A program made the position numbers and the translations under genes. A stretch of DNA of 64,000 nt. Source: Sphingomonas sp. FARSPH (GTDB lineage Bacteria; Pseudomonadota; Alphaproteobacteria; Sphingomonadales; Sphingomonadaceae). The stretch lies in NCBI RefSeq assembly GCF_003355005.1, contig NZ_CP029985.1, positions 2,626,501 through 2,690,500 on the forward strand, in the 5' to 3' direction. The stretch's first letter is position 1. Each line of letters begins with the position of its first letter. Positions 1 to 7,837 of this stretch are shown here, piece after piece. The notes below the pieces were generated by a model, which did no database searches, was not told where the DNA came from, and saw only the letters and a list, made by a program, of their open reading frames with translations.

Positions 1-1
1 G

Positions 2-142
2 CGTGACGTCGAGACGGGCCTGGTCTGGGCGACGAAGATCGTCACCGATCCGTTCAACGATTTCCGCATGTACAAGAGCGCACCGGGCCGCTTGCTGCGC
101 GGTGAGCGCTTCGACGATCCGGACGCGGTCGCCCACGGCTGA
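2..142 (+). CDS. C-terminal end of an unidentified protein (partial)
   Basis: The window opens inside a coding frame that gives 46 residues and stops with TGA at 140-142. The visible sequence includes GLVWATKIVTDPFNDF and SAPGRLLRGE, a mix of hydrophobic and basic residues without a recognisable catalytic motif. The start lies outside the window. It is followed at once by a hairpin with a T-tract, which supports a real gene end here. I do not recognise the family and assign no function. Confidence 0.6.
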   Translation, partial: RDVETGLVWATKIVTDPFNDFRMYKSAPGRLLRGERFDDPDAVAHG

Positions 143-160
143 TCGCCGCCGGCAGGATGA

Positions 161-189
161 GGGGGCGGTCGATGCGGCCGCCCCCTTTT
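161..189 (+). terminator. Rho-independent terminator between convergent genes
   Basis: An 8-bp perfect stem (GGGGGCGG at 161-168 with CCGCCCCC at 178-185) has a 9-nt loop and is followed by TTTT. It lies between the stop of the rightward partial gene and the stop of the leftward aminotransferase gene at 196. Confidence 0.75.
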
Positions 190-195
190 CGCGTG

Positions 196-1848
196 TCAGT
201 CGCGCCCCAGCCGCGCCGCGATCGTCTCGCGCAGAAGGCGGCGGCGCACCGCCTTGTTGGTGGCGCCCTCGGCATGCCAGAACCACCCGTCCGCCCGCAT
301 GGCGCGCACCGCGCCGACGAACCGTTCGACGATCTCAGCGAAGAGCGTGTCGTCGATGTCGAGGCTGAAGATCAGCCGCCCGGTGCCGACCCAGCTCAGC
401 GCCAGATCCGCCTCGCGGAGGTAATATTGCAGCATCCAGTTGTAGGCGGACGGCGCATCGTAGAGCACGGTCCAGATCGTCTGGAGATTTGCGACGCGCA
501 CCGGCAGCGATTCCGCCGCCATTGCTGTGTTGAGCGCGGCGGCGCGGGCATCCCAGCGTGCATCGATCCCGTCGTACAGGGCCGCAGCCTCCGGCCCGTC
601 GATATGACGCAGGAATGCGTTCATCGATCCCATCACATAGGGATGCGCGTTGAACGTGCCGCGCGCGAAGCAGATGTCGACCGGCCGATCGTCGCGCCAG
701 CGCTTCATCAGGTCGGCGCGCCCGGCGAGCACGCCGACGGGCAGGCCGCCGCCCAATGTCTTGCCATAGGTGACGAGGTCGGGCGTCACGCCGAAATATT
801 CGGCGGCCCCGCCCTTCGCCAGGCGAAATCCGACGAACACCTCGTCGAGGATCAGAACGATGCCGTTGGCGCGGCATACCTCGGCCAGTCGGCGCAGCCA
901 CGCGCCATACGCCTCGCGGTCGATCCCCGCCTTGCGCCCGCCATCGACCAGCTGGCCGTCGGACGGCGCGGCGCCGTTGGGGTGGAGCACCTGCAGCGGA
1001 TTGACGAGCACGCAGGCGATGTCCTTGCGACTGGCGAGCACGCGGAGCGTCTGTTCGGACTGGTCGGCGAGCGTCAGCGTGCCGTCGGCGGGGACGGGAT
1101 TGCCGATCCCCGGCTGCACGTCGCCCCACCAGCCGTGATACGCGCCGGCGAAGCGCACCAGCCGGCGGCGGCGCGTGTGATAGCGGGCGAGGCGCACCGC
1201 CTGCATCACCGCCTCAGTCCCCGACATATGGAACGACACCTCGTCCATGCCGGAAATCGCACGGATGCGCGCGACATTGTCGGCGACCACCGGATGGAGC
1301 GCGCCGAGCACCGGGCCGAGCGCCTCGACCATCGCCGCGCCTTCGCGGATCATGCGCTTGTACGCCTCATAGCCCAGCAGATTGACGCCGTACGATCCGG
1401 TCAGGTCGATCAGCCGGTTGCCGTCGAGGTCGTAGACGTTGGGCCCGTCGGACCTTTCGAGGAACGCGCCGGTGCCCAATGTCTCGCGGACGCGGCGGCC
1501 GAACTGGAACGGCACGCGATAGGCGCCGGTGAATTGCAGGTCGGACAGGCCGCCGCGCGTCTCGCGGGTCAGCGCCAGCGTCTTTGCAAAACGGGTCGCA
1601 TAGACGGCGCCCAGCCGCTCGAACCCGGCCTGGCGCTGCGCCGTGATGTCCGCCGGAGCGTCGTCGGCACGGAAGAAGCGGTCGGGGCCATATTCGTAGA
1701 AGGGGATTTGCCCGGCGATACGCTTCGCCATGCGGACGTGGCCGCCCAGCGAGCGGTGCTTGGCGCGCGACAGGGCGAGGCGCTGGCGACCCTTGGCAGC
1801 GGCGAGGATGCCGGCGCCCGCGGCGATCGGATAGAGGAGGATGGACAT
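196..1848 (-). CDS. Class III PLP-dependent aminotransferase, glutamate-1-semialdehyde aminomutase-like
   Basis: The protein is 550 residues and has the aminotransferase class III fold. The PLP-binding lysine is visible as K363 in the motif TYGKTLGGGLPVGVL, preceded by the conserved LILDEVFVGFR segment whose Asp contacts the pyridine nitrogen. GSYGVNLLGY and MSGTEAVMQAVRLAR are further family landmarks. The closest general type is glutamate-1-semialdehyde 2,1-aminomutase, but the protein is about 100 residues longer at the N terminus and begins with a hydrophobic stretch (SILLYPIAAGAGILAAA), so a role in heme synthesis is doubtful. I chose the ATG at 1848; a longer upstream frame would run into the divergent psd gene. 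The substrate is unknown. Confidence 0.85.
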   Translation of the reverse strand: MSILLYPIAAGAGILAAAKGRQRLALSRAKHRSLGGHVRMAKRIAGQIPFYEYGPDRFFRADDAPADITAQRQAGFERLGAVYATRFAKTLALTRETRGGLSDLQFTGAYRVPFQFGRRVRETLGTGAFLERSDGPNVYDLDGNRLIDLTGSYGVNLLGYEAYKRMIREGAAMVEALGPVLGALHPVVADNVARIRAISGMDEVSFHMSGTEAVMQAVRLARYHTRRRRLVRFAGAYHGWWGDVQPGIGNPVPADGTLTLADQSEQTLRVLASRKDIACVLVNPLQVLHPNGAAPSDGQLVDGGRKAGIDREAYGAWLRRLAEVCRANGIVLILDEVFVGFRLAKGGAAEYFGVTPDLVTYGKTLGGGLPVGVLAGRADLMKRWRDDRPVDICFARGTFNAHPYVMGSMNAFLRHIDGPEAAALYDGIDARWDARAAALNTAMAAESLPVRVANLQTIWTVLYDAPSAYNWMLQYYLREADLALSWVGTGRLIFSLDIDDTLFAEIVERFVGAVRAMRADGWFWHAEGATNKAVRRRLLRETIAARLGRD

Positions 1849-1881
1849 GGTTGCGACTGAGCGCACGGGCATGACGCCCCG

Positions 1882-2742
1882 ATGACAGCGCCCAAAGGAT
1901 TGATGCGGCTGCTGTTGCAGGAGGACGTCAATTTCCTGCTGACAAACCGCATTCCGCGTCGGCTGGCGACCAGGGTGGTCGGCCGCATCGCGCGGATCGA
2001 GCATCCGCTGGTGGCGCGCCCCGCGCTAGCGCTGTGGCGCTTTTTCGGCGGCGTCGACCTGTCGGATGCGGCGACGACGCGCTTCCGGTCGCTGCGCGAC
2101 GGGTTCACGCGTGCCCTGAGGCCGGGCGCCCGGACGTTCGACCCCGATCCGGCGGCGATCGCATCGCCCTGCGATGCGATCGTCGGCGCGCACGGGCGGA
2201 TCGACGGCGACGCATTGTATCAGGTGAAGGGTTTCCCGTACCGCCTCGGCGACCTCGTCCCCGATCCCGCGCTGGTCGAACGGTTCCGCGACGGCAGCTT
2301 CGTGACGCTGCGGCTGACGGCGGGGATGTACCACCGCTTCCACGCGCCGCACGACCTGACCGTCGACGGTGTCACCTACCTGTCGGGCGACTGCTGGAAC
2401 GTCAATCCGATCGCGCTGAAGCGCGTCGAGCGATTGTTCTGCCGCAACGAGCGCGCAGTGATCGAGGCGCGGCTCAAGGACGGCACGCCGATGCTGCTGG
2501 TGCCGGTCGCCGCGATCCTGGTGGCGAGCATCCGGTTGAGCTTCCTCGATACCCAACGCACGCTGCGCCAGTTCGGGTCGGCGCGGGTTGCGTGCGACGT
2601 CGCGCTGACGAAGGGCGAGGAGATGGGCTGGTTCGAGCACGGATCGACGATCGTGATGTTCGTGCCCAACGGCGTGCGGCTGAGCGATACGCTGGAGGAG
2701 GGCGCGGCGGTCCGGGCGGGGCAGGGGATCGCGTGCGTATGA
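1882..2742 (+). CDS. psd: Phosphatidylserine decarboxylase proenzyme
   Basis: Phosphatidylserine decarboxylase converts phosphatidylserine to phosphatidylethanolamine at the inner membrane. The 286-residue protein shows the C-terminal self-cleavage motif as HGST, with S255 expected to become the pyruvoyl cofactor. The other catalytic-triad positions are visible as the Asp in SPCDAIVG and the His in MYHRFHAP. The length matches class I Psd enzymes. It starts 33 bp from the divergent aminotransferase, so the two genes share a very compact promoter region. The gene ends before a strong hairpin that separates it from the convergent rarA gene. Confidence 0.92.
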   Translation: MTAPKGLMRLLLQEDVNFLLTNRIPRRLATRVVGRIARIEHPLVARPALALWRFFGGVDLSDAATTRFRSLRDGFTRALRPGARTFDPDPAAIASPCDAIVGAHGRIDGDALYQVKGFPYRLGDLVPDPALVERFRDGSFVTLRLTAGMYHRFHAPHDLTVDGVTYLSGDCWNVNPIALKRVERLFCRNERAVIEARLKDGTPMLLVPVAAILVASIRLSFLDTQRTLRQFGSARVACDVALTKGEEMGWFEHGSTIVMFVPNGVRLSDTLEEGAAVRAGQGIACV

Positions 2743-2797
2743 GCCCTTTTTTAGGAAGGGGGAAGGGACTGTCATCAGCGGCGTTCCTCACCCCAAA

Positions 2798-2819
2798 CCC
2801 CTCCCCTGAAGGGGAGGGG
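2798..2819. terminator. Perfect GC-rich hairpin between psd and rarA
   Basis: A 9-bp perfect inverted repeat (CCCCTCCCC at 2798-2806, GGGGAGGGG at 2811-2819) has a TGAA tetraloop between two convergent genes. It touches the rarA stop codon (2822-2824). It probably works as a bidirectional terminator. The unit also resembles the dispersed palindromes common between sphingomonad genes. Confidence 0.65.
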
Positions 2820-2821
2820 CT

Positions 2822-4141
2822 TTAACCCTGTCGTTCGCGGCGGAGCTGGTCCCAATAGTCCAATCGTTCCTGCAACCGCTTCTCGAAGCCGCGGCCGGTC
2901 GGTTCGTAGAAGCGCTGCGGCGGCAGCTCGTCGGGCCAGTAGTTCGCGCCCGAAAACGCCTCTGGCGCGTCGTGATCGTAGGCATAGTCCGCGCCATAGC
3001 CGATCTGCTTCATCAGCTTGGTCGGCGCATTGAGAATATTGTCGGGCGGCATCAGCGATCCGGTCTGCTTCGCCGTCCGCCACGCCGCCTTTTGCGCCAT
3101 ATAGGCGGCGTTCGATTTGGGGGCGGTGGCGAGGTAGAGGCACGCCTGCGCGATCGCGAGTTCTCCTTCCGGGGAGCCGAGGAAGTCGTACGTGTCCTTT
3201 GCCGCGATGCACTGGACGAGCGCCTGCGGGTCGGCGAGGCCGATGTCTTCCACCGCTGCGCGCGTCAGCCGGCGCAGCAGGTAGAGCGGCTCCTCGCCCG
3301 CAGTCAGCATGCGCGCTAGGTAATAGAGCGCAGCCTGCGGGTCCGACCCGCGGATCGATTTGTGCAGCGCGCTGATGAGGTTGTAATGGCCTTCGCGATC
3401 CTTGTCGTAGACCGCGACGCGGCGCTGGAGGAAGCCTGACAGGCCGGCGGGGTCGAGCGGTTCGGGCAGGTCGACCGAAAACAACGTCTCCGCCTGGTTG
3501 AGCAGGAAGCGGCCGTCGCCGTCCGCCTGCGCGACCATCGCCTCGCGCGCGGCGGGGGTGAGCGGCAGGGGCCGCCCCTCGGCCGCTTCGGCGCGGTCGA
3601 GCAGCTTGGTCAGCGCGGGCGCGCCCAGCCGGTGGAGGATCAGCACCTGCGCGCGGCTGAGCACCGCGGCGTTGAGTTCGAACGACGGATTCTCGGTCGT
3701 CGCGCCGACCAGCGTCACGGTGCCGTCCTCGACATAGGGCAGGAAGCCGTCCTGCTGCGCGCGATTGAAGCGGTGGATCTCGTCGACGAACAGGAGCGTG
3801 CGCTTACCGACCCGGGCATGCTCGCGCGCCTCGGCGAACGCCTTCTTGAGGTCGGCGACGCCGGAGAAGACCGCGCTGATCGGCACGAAGCGCAAGTCGA
3901 CGGCGTCGGCAAGCAGGCGTGCGATCGTCGTCTTGCCGGTGCCCGGCGGTCCCCACAGGATCATCGACGACAGGCGCCCGGCCGCGACCATCCGGCCGAT
4001 CGCGCCGTCCGGGCCGGTCAGATGCTCCTGCCCGACCACATCGGCGAGCGTGCGCGGGCGCAACCGGTCGGCGAGCGGCGCGTCGGGGCCGGGGGCGGGA
4101 GGGGGCGGCTCCGGTTCGAGCCCGGTCAGCAGGTCTGCCAT
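2822..4141 (-). CDS. rarA: Replication-associated recombination protein A (AAA+ ATPase)
   Basis: RarA/MgsA is a clamp-loader-like AAA+ ATPase that acts at stalled replication forks. The 439-residue product has Walker A as WGPPGTGKTTIARLL, Walker B as LLFVDEIHRFNRAQQD, sensor 1 as LVGATTENPSFELN and an SRAQVL arginine-finger segment. The C-terminal half (SALHKSIRGSDPQAALYYL) matches the family's tetramerisation domain. The start at 4141 (MADLLTGLEP) is preferred; an in-frame ATG further upstream would add about 34 residues that do not look like the family and would run into the padR operator region. Confidence 0.93.
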   Translation of the reverse strand: MADLLTGLEPEPPPPAPGPDAPLADRLRPRTLADVVGQEHLTGPDGAIGRMVAAGRLSSMILWGPPGTGKTTIARLLADAVDLRFVPISAVFSGVADLKKAFAEAREHARVGKRTLLFVDEIHRFNRAQQDGFLPYVEDGTVTLVGATTENPSFELNAAVLSRAQVLILHRLGAPALTKLLDRAEAAEGRPLPLTPAAREAMVAQADGDGRFLLNQAETLFSVDLPEPLDPAGLSGFLQRRVAVYDKDREGHYNLISALHKSIRGSDPQAALYYLARMLTAGEEPLYLLRRLTRAAVEDIGLADPQALVQCIAAKDTYDFLGSPEGELAIAQACLYLATAPKSNAAYMAQKAAWRTAKQTGSLMPPDNILNAPTKLMKQIGYGADYAYDHDAPEAFSGANYWPDELPPQRFYEPTGRGFEKRLQERLDYWDQLRRERQG

Positions 4142-4225
4142 CACTCGCAAGATAGGGTGGGCGAGGCGGCGCGTCATCGTGGAAGTTCGCAAAAGTCGCA
4201 GTGTTTTGGGGTCGGTTTTACATGA

Positions 4226-4271
4226 AGATATATCGCAAAGCATCTTGACTCTGATTCTCTGCGATATATCT
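4226..4271 (+). promoter_or_regulatory. Palindromic operator and promoter of the padR-DUF2218 operon
   Basis: Two 12-bp arms, AGATATATCGCA (4226-4237) and TGCGATATATCT (4260-4271), form a perfect inverted repeat 16 bp upstream of padR. A TTGACT -35-like element (4245-4250) lies between the arms, and a TATCTT -10-like element (4267-4272) overlaps the right arm with 16-bp spacing. A dimeric repressor binding here would block RNA polymerase. Autoregulation by the adjacent PadR protein is the simplest reading. Confidence 0.75.
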
Positions 4272-4286
4272 TGATCGCATCATGAT

Positions 4287-4937
4287 ATGGAGTCGATGAT
4301 GTTTGATCATAGGGAAGGCCGTCACGGACGGCATGGCGGTGAGGGTGCCTATGCCCGCAGTCGCGCCAACAATTTCGGTCCGCGCGGCGGTTGGGAGCAA
4401 TGGGGCGAACGACTGGAGCAGCGCTTTGCCGAGGTGTTCGGGGAGAAGGGCGGTCATGGCGGCGGCGGCGGCCGACGGCGCATGTTCGACGGCAGCGAGC
4501 TGCGCCTTGTCCTCCTCAAGATGATCGCCGATGCCCCGCGCCATGGGTACGAGCTGATCAAGGCGATCGAGGAGATGACTGGCGGCGCCTATGCGCCGAG
4601 CCCTGGCGTCGTCTACCCCGCGCTGACGATGCTCAATGAAATGGAACTGATCGAGGAGCAGGCGAGCGAGGGGGCGCGCAAGCGGTTCGCGGTGACCCCC
4701 GCCGGCGAGGCGCATTTGGCCGAACATGCGGAGGCGGTGACGGCGCTGATCGCGCGGCTGACCGGGCTGGGCGCGGAGCGTAGCCGCGGCGATCATGCCC
4801 CGGTACGCCGCGCCATGCACAACCTGCGCCATGCGGTGCAGAACCGTGTTATGCGCGGCGACCTGGACGAGGACGCGCTGTACCGTATCGTCGCGCTGAT
4901 CGACGAGGCGGCGCAGAAGGTGGAGCGGCTGAAGTGA
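4287..4937 (+). CDS. PadR family transcriptional regulator
   Basis: The protein is 216 residues with a PadR winged-helix domain. The core is the stretch LRLVLLKMIADAPRHGYELI, then PSPGVVYPALTML and KRFAVTPAGEAHL, which are typical of this family. An N-terminal extension of about 65 residues is rich in Gly, Arg and His (GGHGGGGGRRR), as in many alphaproteobacterial homologues. The C-terminal part has a helical dimerisation region. The ligand is unknown. The gene overlaps the next one by GTGA, so the two are translationally coupled, and a perfect palindrome sits in its promoter. An alternative start is the ATG at 4296. Confidence 0.88.
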   Translation: MESMMFDHREGRHGRHGGEGAYARSRANNFGPRGGWEQWGERLEQRFAEVFGEKGGHGGGGGRRRMFDGSELRLVLLKMIADAPRHGYELIKAIEEMTGGAYAPSPGVVYPALTMLNEMELIEEQASEGARKRFAVTPAGEAHLAEHAEAVTALIARLTGLGAERSRGDHAPVRRAMHNLRHAVQNRVMRGDLDEDALYRIVALIDEAAQKVERLK

Positions 4938-5224
4938 GCGCGTCCGTCGCACGGGTGCCGACCCATTCGGCGAGCCGCTACCTCCAGCAACTCGCCAAGC
5001 ATTGGAGCCACAAGATGGAGGTCGCCTTCACCGCGGAAGAAGGGACGATCGCCTTCCCCGACGGATCGCGGCTGGAGATGCGGGCGAGCGAGGAGACGCT
5101 CGACCTGCTGCTGACCGTGCCCGAGGGCGAGGATGCGTCGCGGATGCGCGAGGTGGTGGCGAGCCACCTCGACCGCTTCGCGTTTCGCGAAGCGCCGCTG
5201 ACGTTCGACTGGCGCGAGGGGTAA
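4934..5224 (+). CDS. DUF2218 domain-containing protein
   Basis: A 96-residue protein fills the DUF2218 pattern: an N-terminal SASRYLQQLAKHWSHKM segment, a beta-rich middle with a FPDGSRLEM turn, and a C-terminal SHLDRFAFREAPLTFDW. The GTG start overlaps the padR stop. Homologues are often small cytoplasmic proteins next to siderophore, iron or PadR genes, but their biochemical role is unknown. Coupling to PadR suggests that both respond to the same signal. Confidence 0.85.
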   Translation: MSASVARVPTHSASRYLQQLAKHWSHKMEVAFTAEEGTIAFPDGSRLEMRASEETLDLLLTVPEGEDASRMREVVASHLDRFAFREAPLTFDWREG

Positions 5225-5250
5225 AAGCTTTCCCCAGCACGCCTCAACCC

Positions 5251-5332
5251 GTCACCCCGGTCGTAGAACCGGGGTCCCGCTTCTCCTACGGTCCGCCGGA
5301 AAAGCAGGACCCCGGATCAAGTCCGGGGTGAC
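5251..5332. repeat. Long imperfect intergenic inverted repeat
   Basis: The outer arms are GTCACCCCGG (5251-5260) and CCGGGGTGAC (5323-5332). Inner matching blocks ACCGGGGTCC and GGACCCCGG, and then CGCTTC with AAGCAG, make an interrupted hairpin of about 82 nt. It is non-coding and lies between the DUF2218 gene and the convergent glycosyltransferase gene. This resembles dispersed intergenic palindromes of sphingomonads and may serve as a bidirectional terminator. Confidence 0.6.
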
Positions 5333-5392
5333 GAGGGGACGGAAAATGAGGTTCGGGAACCCGACCCGCGCCTTTTATCACCCGCGCGGCTA

Positions 5393-6532
5393 TCAGCCGC
5401 GCAGCTTCAGATAGGCGTCGAGCACCGCCTGGTTCGCGGTGTCCCAGCGGTAGCCCGCGGCGCTTTCGTGACCCGCCGCGCCCATCGTCGTGCGGAGGGC
5501 CGGATCAGCGGCGATGCGGGCGATCGCGTCGGCGTAGCCCGCGATGTCGGTCGGTTCGACCAGGAAGCCGGTGACGCCGTCCTGGACCAGGTCGACCGCG
5601 CCGGTCGCGCGTGCGGCAACGACGGGGACGCCCGCGGCCATCGCCTCCGTCGTGACGTTGCCGAACGTTTCGGTGATACTGGGGTTGAAGAAGACGTCCA
5701 TCGACGCGACCGCGCGGCCGAGGTCGTCGCCCGACTGGAAGCCGGCGAACACCGCGCCCGGCGCGGCCTCTGCAAACCAATCCTCCGCCGGACCCTTGCC
5801 GATCACCAGCGCCTTGTGCGCGACACCGCGGCGGCGCAATTCGGCGAGCACGTCGGCGAAGACGTCGAGCCCCTTTTCCTTGACCAACCGGCCGAGGAAG
5901 CCGATCGCCAGTTCATTATCGGCGATGCCGAGCGACCGCCGCCAGTCGAGGCTGCGCCGGTCGGGCCGGAACCGGTCGTGGTCGATGCCGCGCGACCACA
6001 AGGTCATTGGCGTCGTCACGCCCCATTCCCGGAGCAGCGCGCCCATGCTCGGGCTGGGCGGCATGACGAGATCGACGCGATTGTAGAAGCGCGTCATCAG
6101 CGCCTTGATGAGCGGTTCGACGAAACCGATCCGGTAATAGCGGAAATAGGTTTCGAAGCGCGTGTGGAACGATGCGACGACAGGTATGCTGTGCCGCCGC
6201 GCCCAGGTGACCGCGCCGTGATTGAGGAATTCGGGGGCGGAGACGTGGACGATGTTGGGAGCGAATGCCTCCAGATCGCGGCGCGTCGCGGCGGGCAGGT
6301 AACGGCCGATGCGATATTCCCCGCGCCCGCCCGGCATCGGGATCGCGGGGACGGAGACGAGGTCGCCCGTCGGCGGAAAGGCGGGCGGGTCGATCGTCGG
6401 CGAATAGACGCGGACCGCCACGCCCGCGGCGAGCAAGTGGCCGACGAGCAGGTTCAACGCCTGGTTCGCGCCGTCGCGCGTGTAATTGTAGTTGCCGCTG
6501 AACAGGGCGACGCGAAGGTCGGAGGGGTGCAT
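5393..6532 (-). CDS. Glycosyltransferase family 4 (GT-B fold)
   Basis: The 379-residue protein has the two-domain GT-B architecture. The N-terminal domain begins RVALFSGNYNYTRDGANQAL. The C-terminal nucleotide-sugar domain contains IGFLGRLVKEKGLDVFADVL, then SITETFGNVTTEAMAAGVPV (the EX7E motif of GT4) and VVAARATGAVDLV. It resembles the alpha-mannosyltransferases that act on diacylglycerol or lipid acceptors (MgtA-like), but the donor and acceptor cannot be read from sequence. An 8-bp hairpin at 5384-5402 overlaps its stop codon. The start at 6532 (MHPSDLRV) is chosen; an ATG at 6547 is also possible, and neither has a strong ribosome-binding site. Confidence 0.87.
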   Translation of the reverse strand: MHPSDLRVALFSGNYNYTRDGANQALNLLVGHLLAAGVAVRVYSPTIDPPAFPPTGDLVSVPAIPMPGGRGEYRIGRYLPAATRRDLEAFAPNIVHVSAPEFLNHGAVTWARRHSIPVVASFHTRFETYFRYYRIGFVEPLIKALMTRFYNRVDLVMPPSPSMGALLREWGVTTPMTLWSRGIDHDRFRPDRRSLDWRRSLGIADNELAIGFLGRLVKEKGLDVFADVLAELRRRGVAHKALVIGKGPAEDWFAEAAPGAVFAGFQSGDDLGRAVASMDVFFNPSITETFGNVTTEAMAAGVPVVAARATGAVDLVQDGVTGFLVEPTDIAGYADAIARIAADPALRTTMGAAGHESAAGYRWDTANQAVLDAYLKLRG

Positions 6533-6607
6533 GATGCCGCACGCCATAGCGTTCGGATTGCGGCACGACTATGTCGGCGCCGACACCCGATTATCGAGGA
6601 GCTTGCC

Positions 6608-7312
6608 ATGGCCGATCTGTCCGCCTTCCCGATCACCAAGCGCCGGCCGCCGCAGTTTCCCGACCGCATCCAGCTGTATTCGCTGCCGACGCCCAACGGC
6701 GTGAAGGTGTCGATCATGCTGGAGGAGACGGGCCTGTCGTACGAGCCGCACCTGATCGATTTCGCCAGCGAGGATCAAAAGACGCCCGAGTTCCTGGCGC
6801 TCAACCCGAACGGCAAGATCCCCGCGATCATCGATCCGGAAGGGCCGGGCGGCCAGCCGCTGGCGCTGTTCGAAAGCGGCGCGATCCTGCTGTATCTCGC
6901 CGAGAAGACGGGGCAACTGCTGGGGCAAGGCCCGGCAGACCGCTGGCGCGCGATCCAGTGGGTGATGTTCCAGATGGGCGGCGTCGGCCCAATGTTCGGC
7001 CAATTGGGCTTCTTCAACAAGTTCGCCGGCAAGGATTGGGAGGACAAGCGCCCTCGCGACCGATACCTAGCCGAAAGCCAGCGACTGCTGGGCGTGATGG
7101 ATGCCGAACTGGCGGGCAAGACATGGTTCCTGGGCGACCATTATTCGATCGCGGACATCGCGATGCTCGGCTGGGTACGCAACCTCATCACCTTCTATGA
7201 GGCGCGCGAGTTGGTGCAGTTCGATCGGTTCGCCAATGTCGCGGCGTGGCTGGAGCGCGGGCTCGACCGGCCGGCGGTACAGCGCGGCCTCGCGATCCCT
7301 GCGCGCAGCTGA
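6608..7312 (+). CDS. Glutathione S-transferase, Ure2p/YfcG-like
   Basis: The 234-residue protein has an N-terminal thioredoxin-fold domain with LYSLPTPNGVKVSIMLEE. In YfcG-type enzymes the Thr/Asn pair of the TPNG motif replaces the usual catalytic Ser/Tyr. It continues NPNGKIPAIIDPEG and LFESGAILLYLAEK, the cis-Pro and glutathione gamma-glutamyl binding segments. The C-terminal helical domain has WFLGDHYSIADIAMLGWV, the N-capping box. The start is supported by AGGAG at 6597-6601. It is expected to act as a cytosolic disulfide-bond reductase using glutathione. Confidence 0.92.
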   Translation: MADLSAFPITKRRPPQFPDRIQLYSLPTPNGVKVSIMLEETGLSYEPHLIDFASEDQKTPEFLALNPNGKIPAIIDPEGPGGQPLALFESGAILLYLAEKTGQLLGQGPADRWRAIQWVMFQMGGVGPMFGQLGFFNKFAGKDWEDKRPRDRYLAESQRLLGVMDAELAGKTWFLGDHYSIADIAMLGWVRNLITFYEARELVQFDRFANVAAWLERGLDRPAVQRGLAIPARS

Positions 7313-7316
7313 ACGC

Positions 7317-7748
7317 TCAGCGGTAGAGGGCGCTGACGTCGAGCTTCAGCCCCTCGATCGCGACGATCGCGCCGTCGTGATAGTGCGGCGCCGCGATCAG
7401 CCGCATCCAGCGTGCGCCGCCGTTCGCGGGGCGCAACTCGACGTCCAGCGTGAAACCGCGGCGGTGTTTCAGCGCATGCGCGCGCAACCGCTCCATCGCG
7501 GCACGCGATCCTTCGGCGTACAGGCGCACCACCTCGTCGCGCGCGACGCGGGCGCCGCGCGGCAGGCCGAACAGATCGTAGACCCCATCCGACCAGATCA
7601 GCCGATCGCCAGGAAATTCGCATCGCCAGCGGCCGGGCATGCCGGGGGGGAGCGGCGGCAGATCGTCGATGCGCCCGAGGTCGAACCGCATCGACCGATC
7701 CTCGAGCGGCCAGCTGTGGTGAAGCGCGAGAGGTTCGGTCGGCAACAT
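7317..7748 (-). CDS. Small stand-alone PAS domain protein
   Basis: The 143-residue protein is almost entirely one PAS fold: LIWSDGVYDLFGLPRG, then the helix EVVRLYAEGSRAAMERLRAH, and the beta strands FTLDVELRP and ARWMRLIAAP. No output domain is attached, so it could be a sensor subunit or a partner for another signalling protein. It is convergent with the GST gene (4-nt gap) and divergent from radA. An internal ATG at 7691 is an alternative start. Confidence 0.75.
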   Translation of the reverse strand: MLPTEPLALHHSWPLEDRSMRFDLGRIDDLPPLPPGMPGRWRCEFPGDRLIWSDGVYDLFGLPRGARVARDEVVRLYAEGSRAAMERLRAHALKHRRGFTLDVELRPANGGARWMRLIAAPHYHDGAIVAIEGLKLDVSALYR

Positions 7749-7781
7749 GCTCGGATCGGCCGTAACATACGTCCGATTAAA

Positions 7782-7815
7782 GAACCATATCGATATCGAT
7801 GTTCCCTTATCGTTC
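7782..7815. promoter_or_regulatory. Candidate LexA (SOS) box and palindrome upstream of radA
   Basis: GTTC at 7801-7804 and GTTC at 7812-7815 are separated by exactly 7 nt, the GTTC-N7-GTTC direct repeat recognised by alphaproteobacterial LexA. It lies 23 bp upstream of the radA start. Immediately before it is a 12-bp perfect palindrome, ATCGATATCGAT (7789-7800), flanked by GAAC (7782-7785). The arrangement could serve radA, the divergent PAS gene, or both. Confidence 0.5.
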
Positions 7816-7837
7816 CGTCTAGGCTAAAGGGCTTGGC

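Noticed and set aside
157..1860. 567-residue rightward frame antisense to the aminotransferase
   Set aside because: It lies on the opposite strand of a gene with clear PLP-enzyme motifs; its composition (Arg, Ala, Glu, Gln, His-rich) is the typical shadow of high-GC coding DNA.
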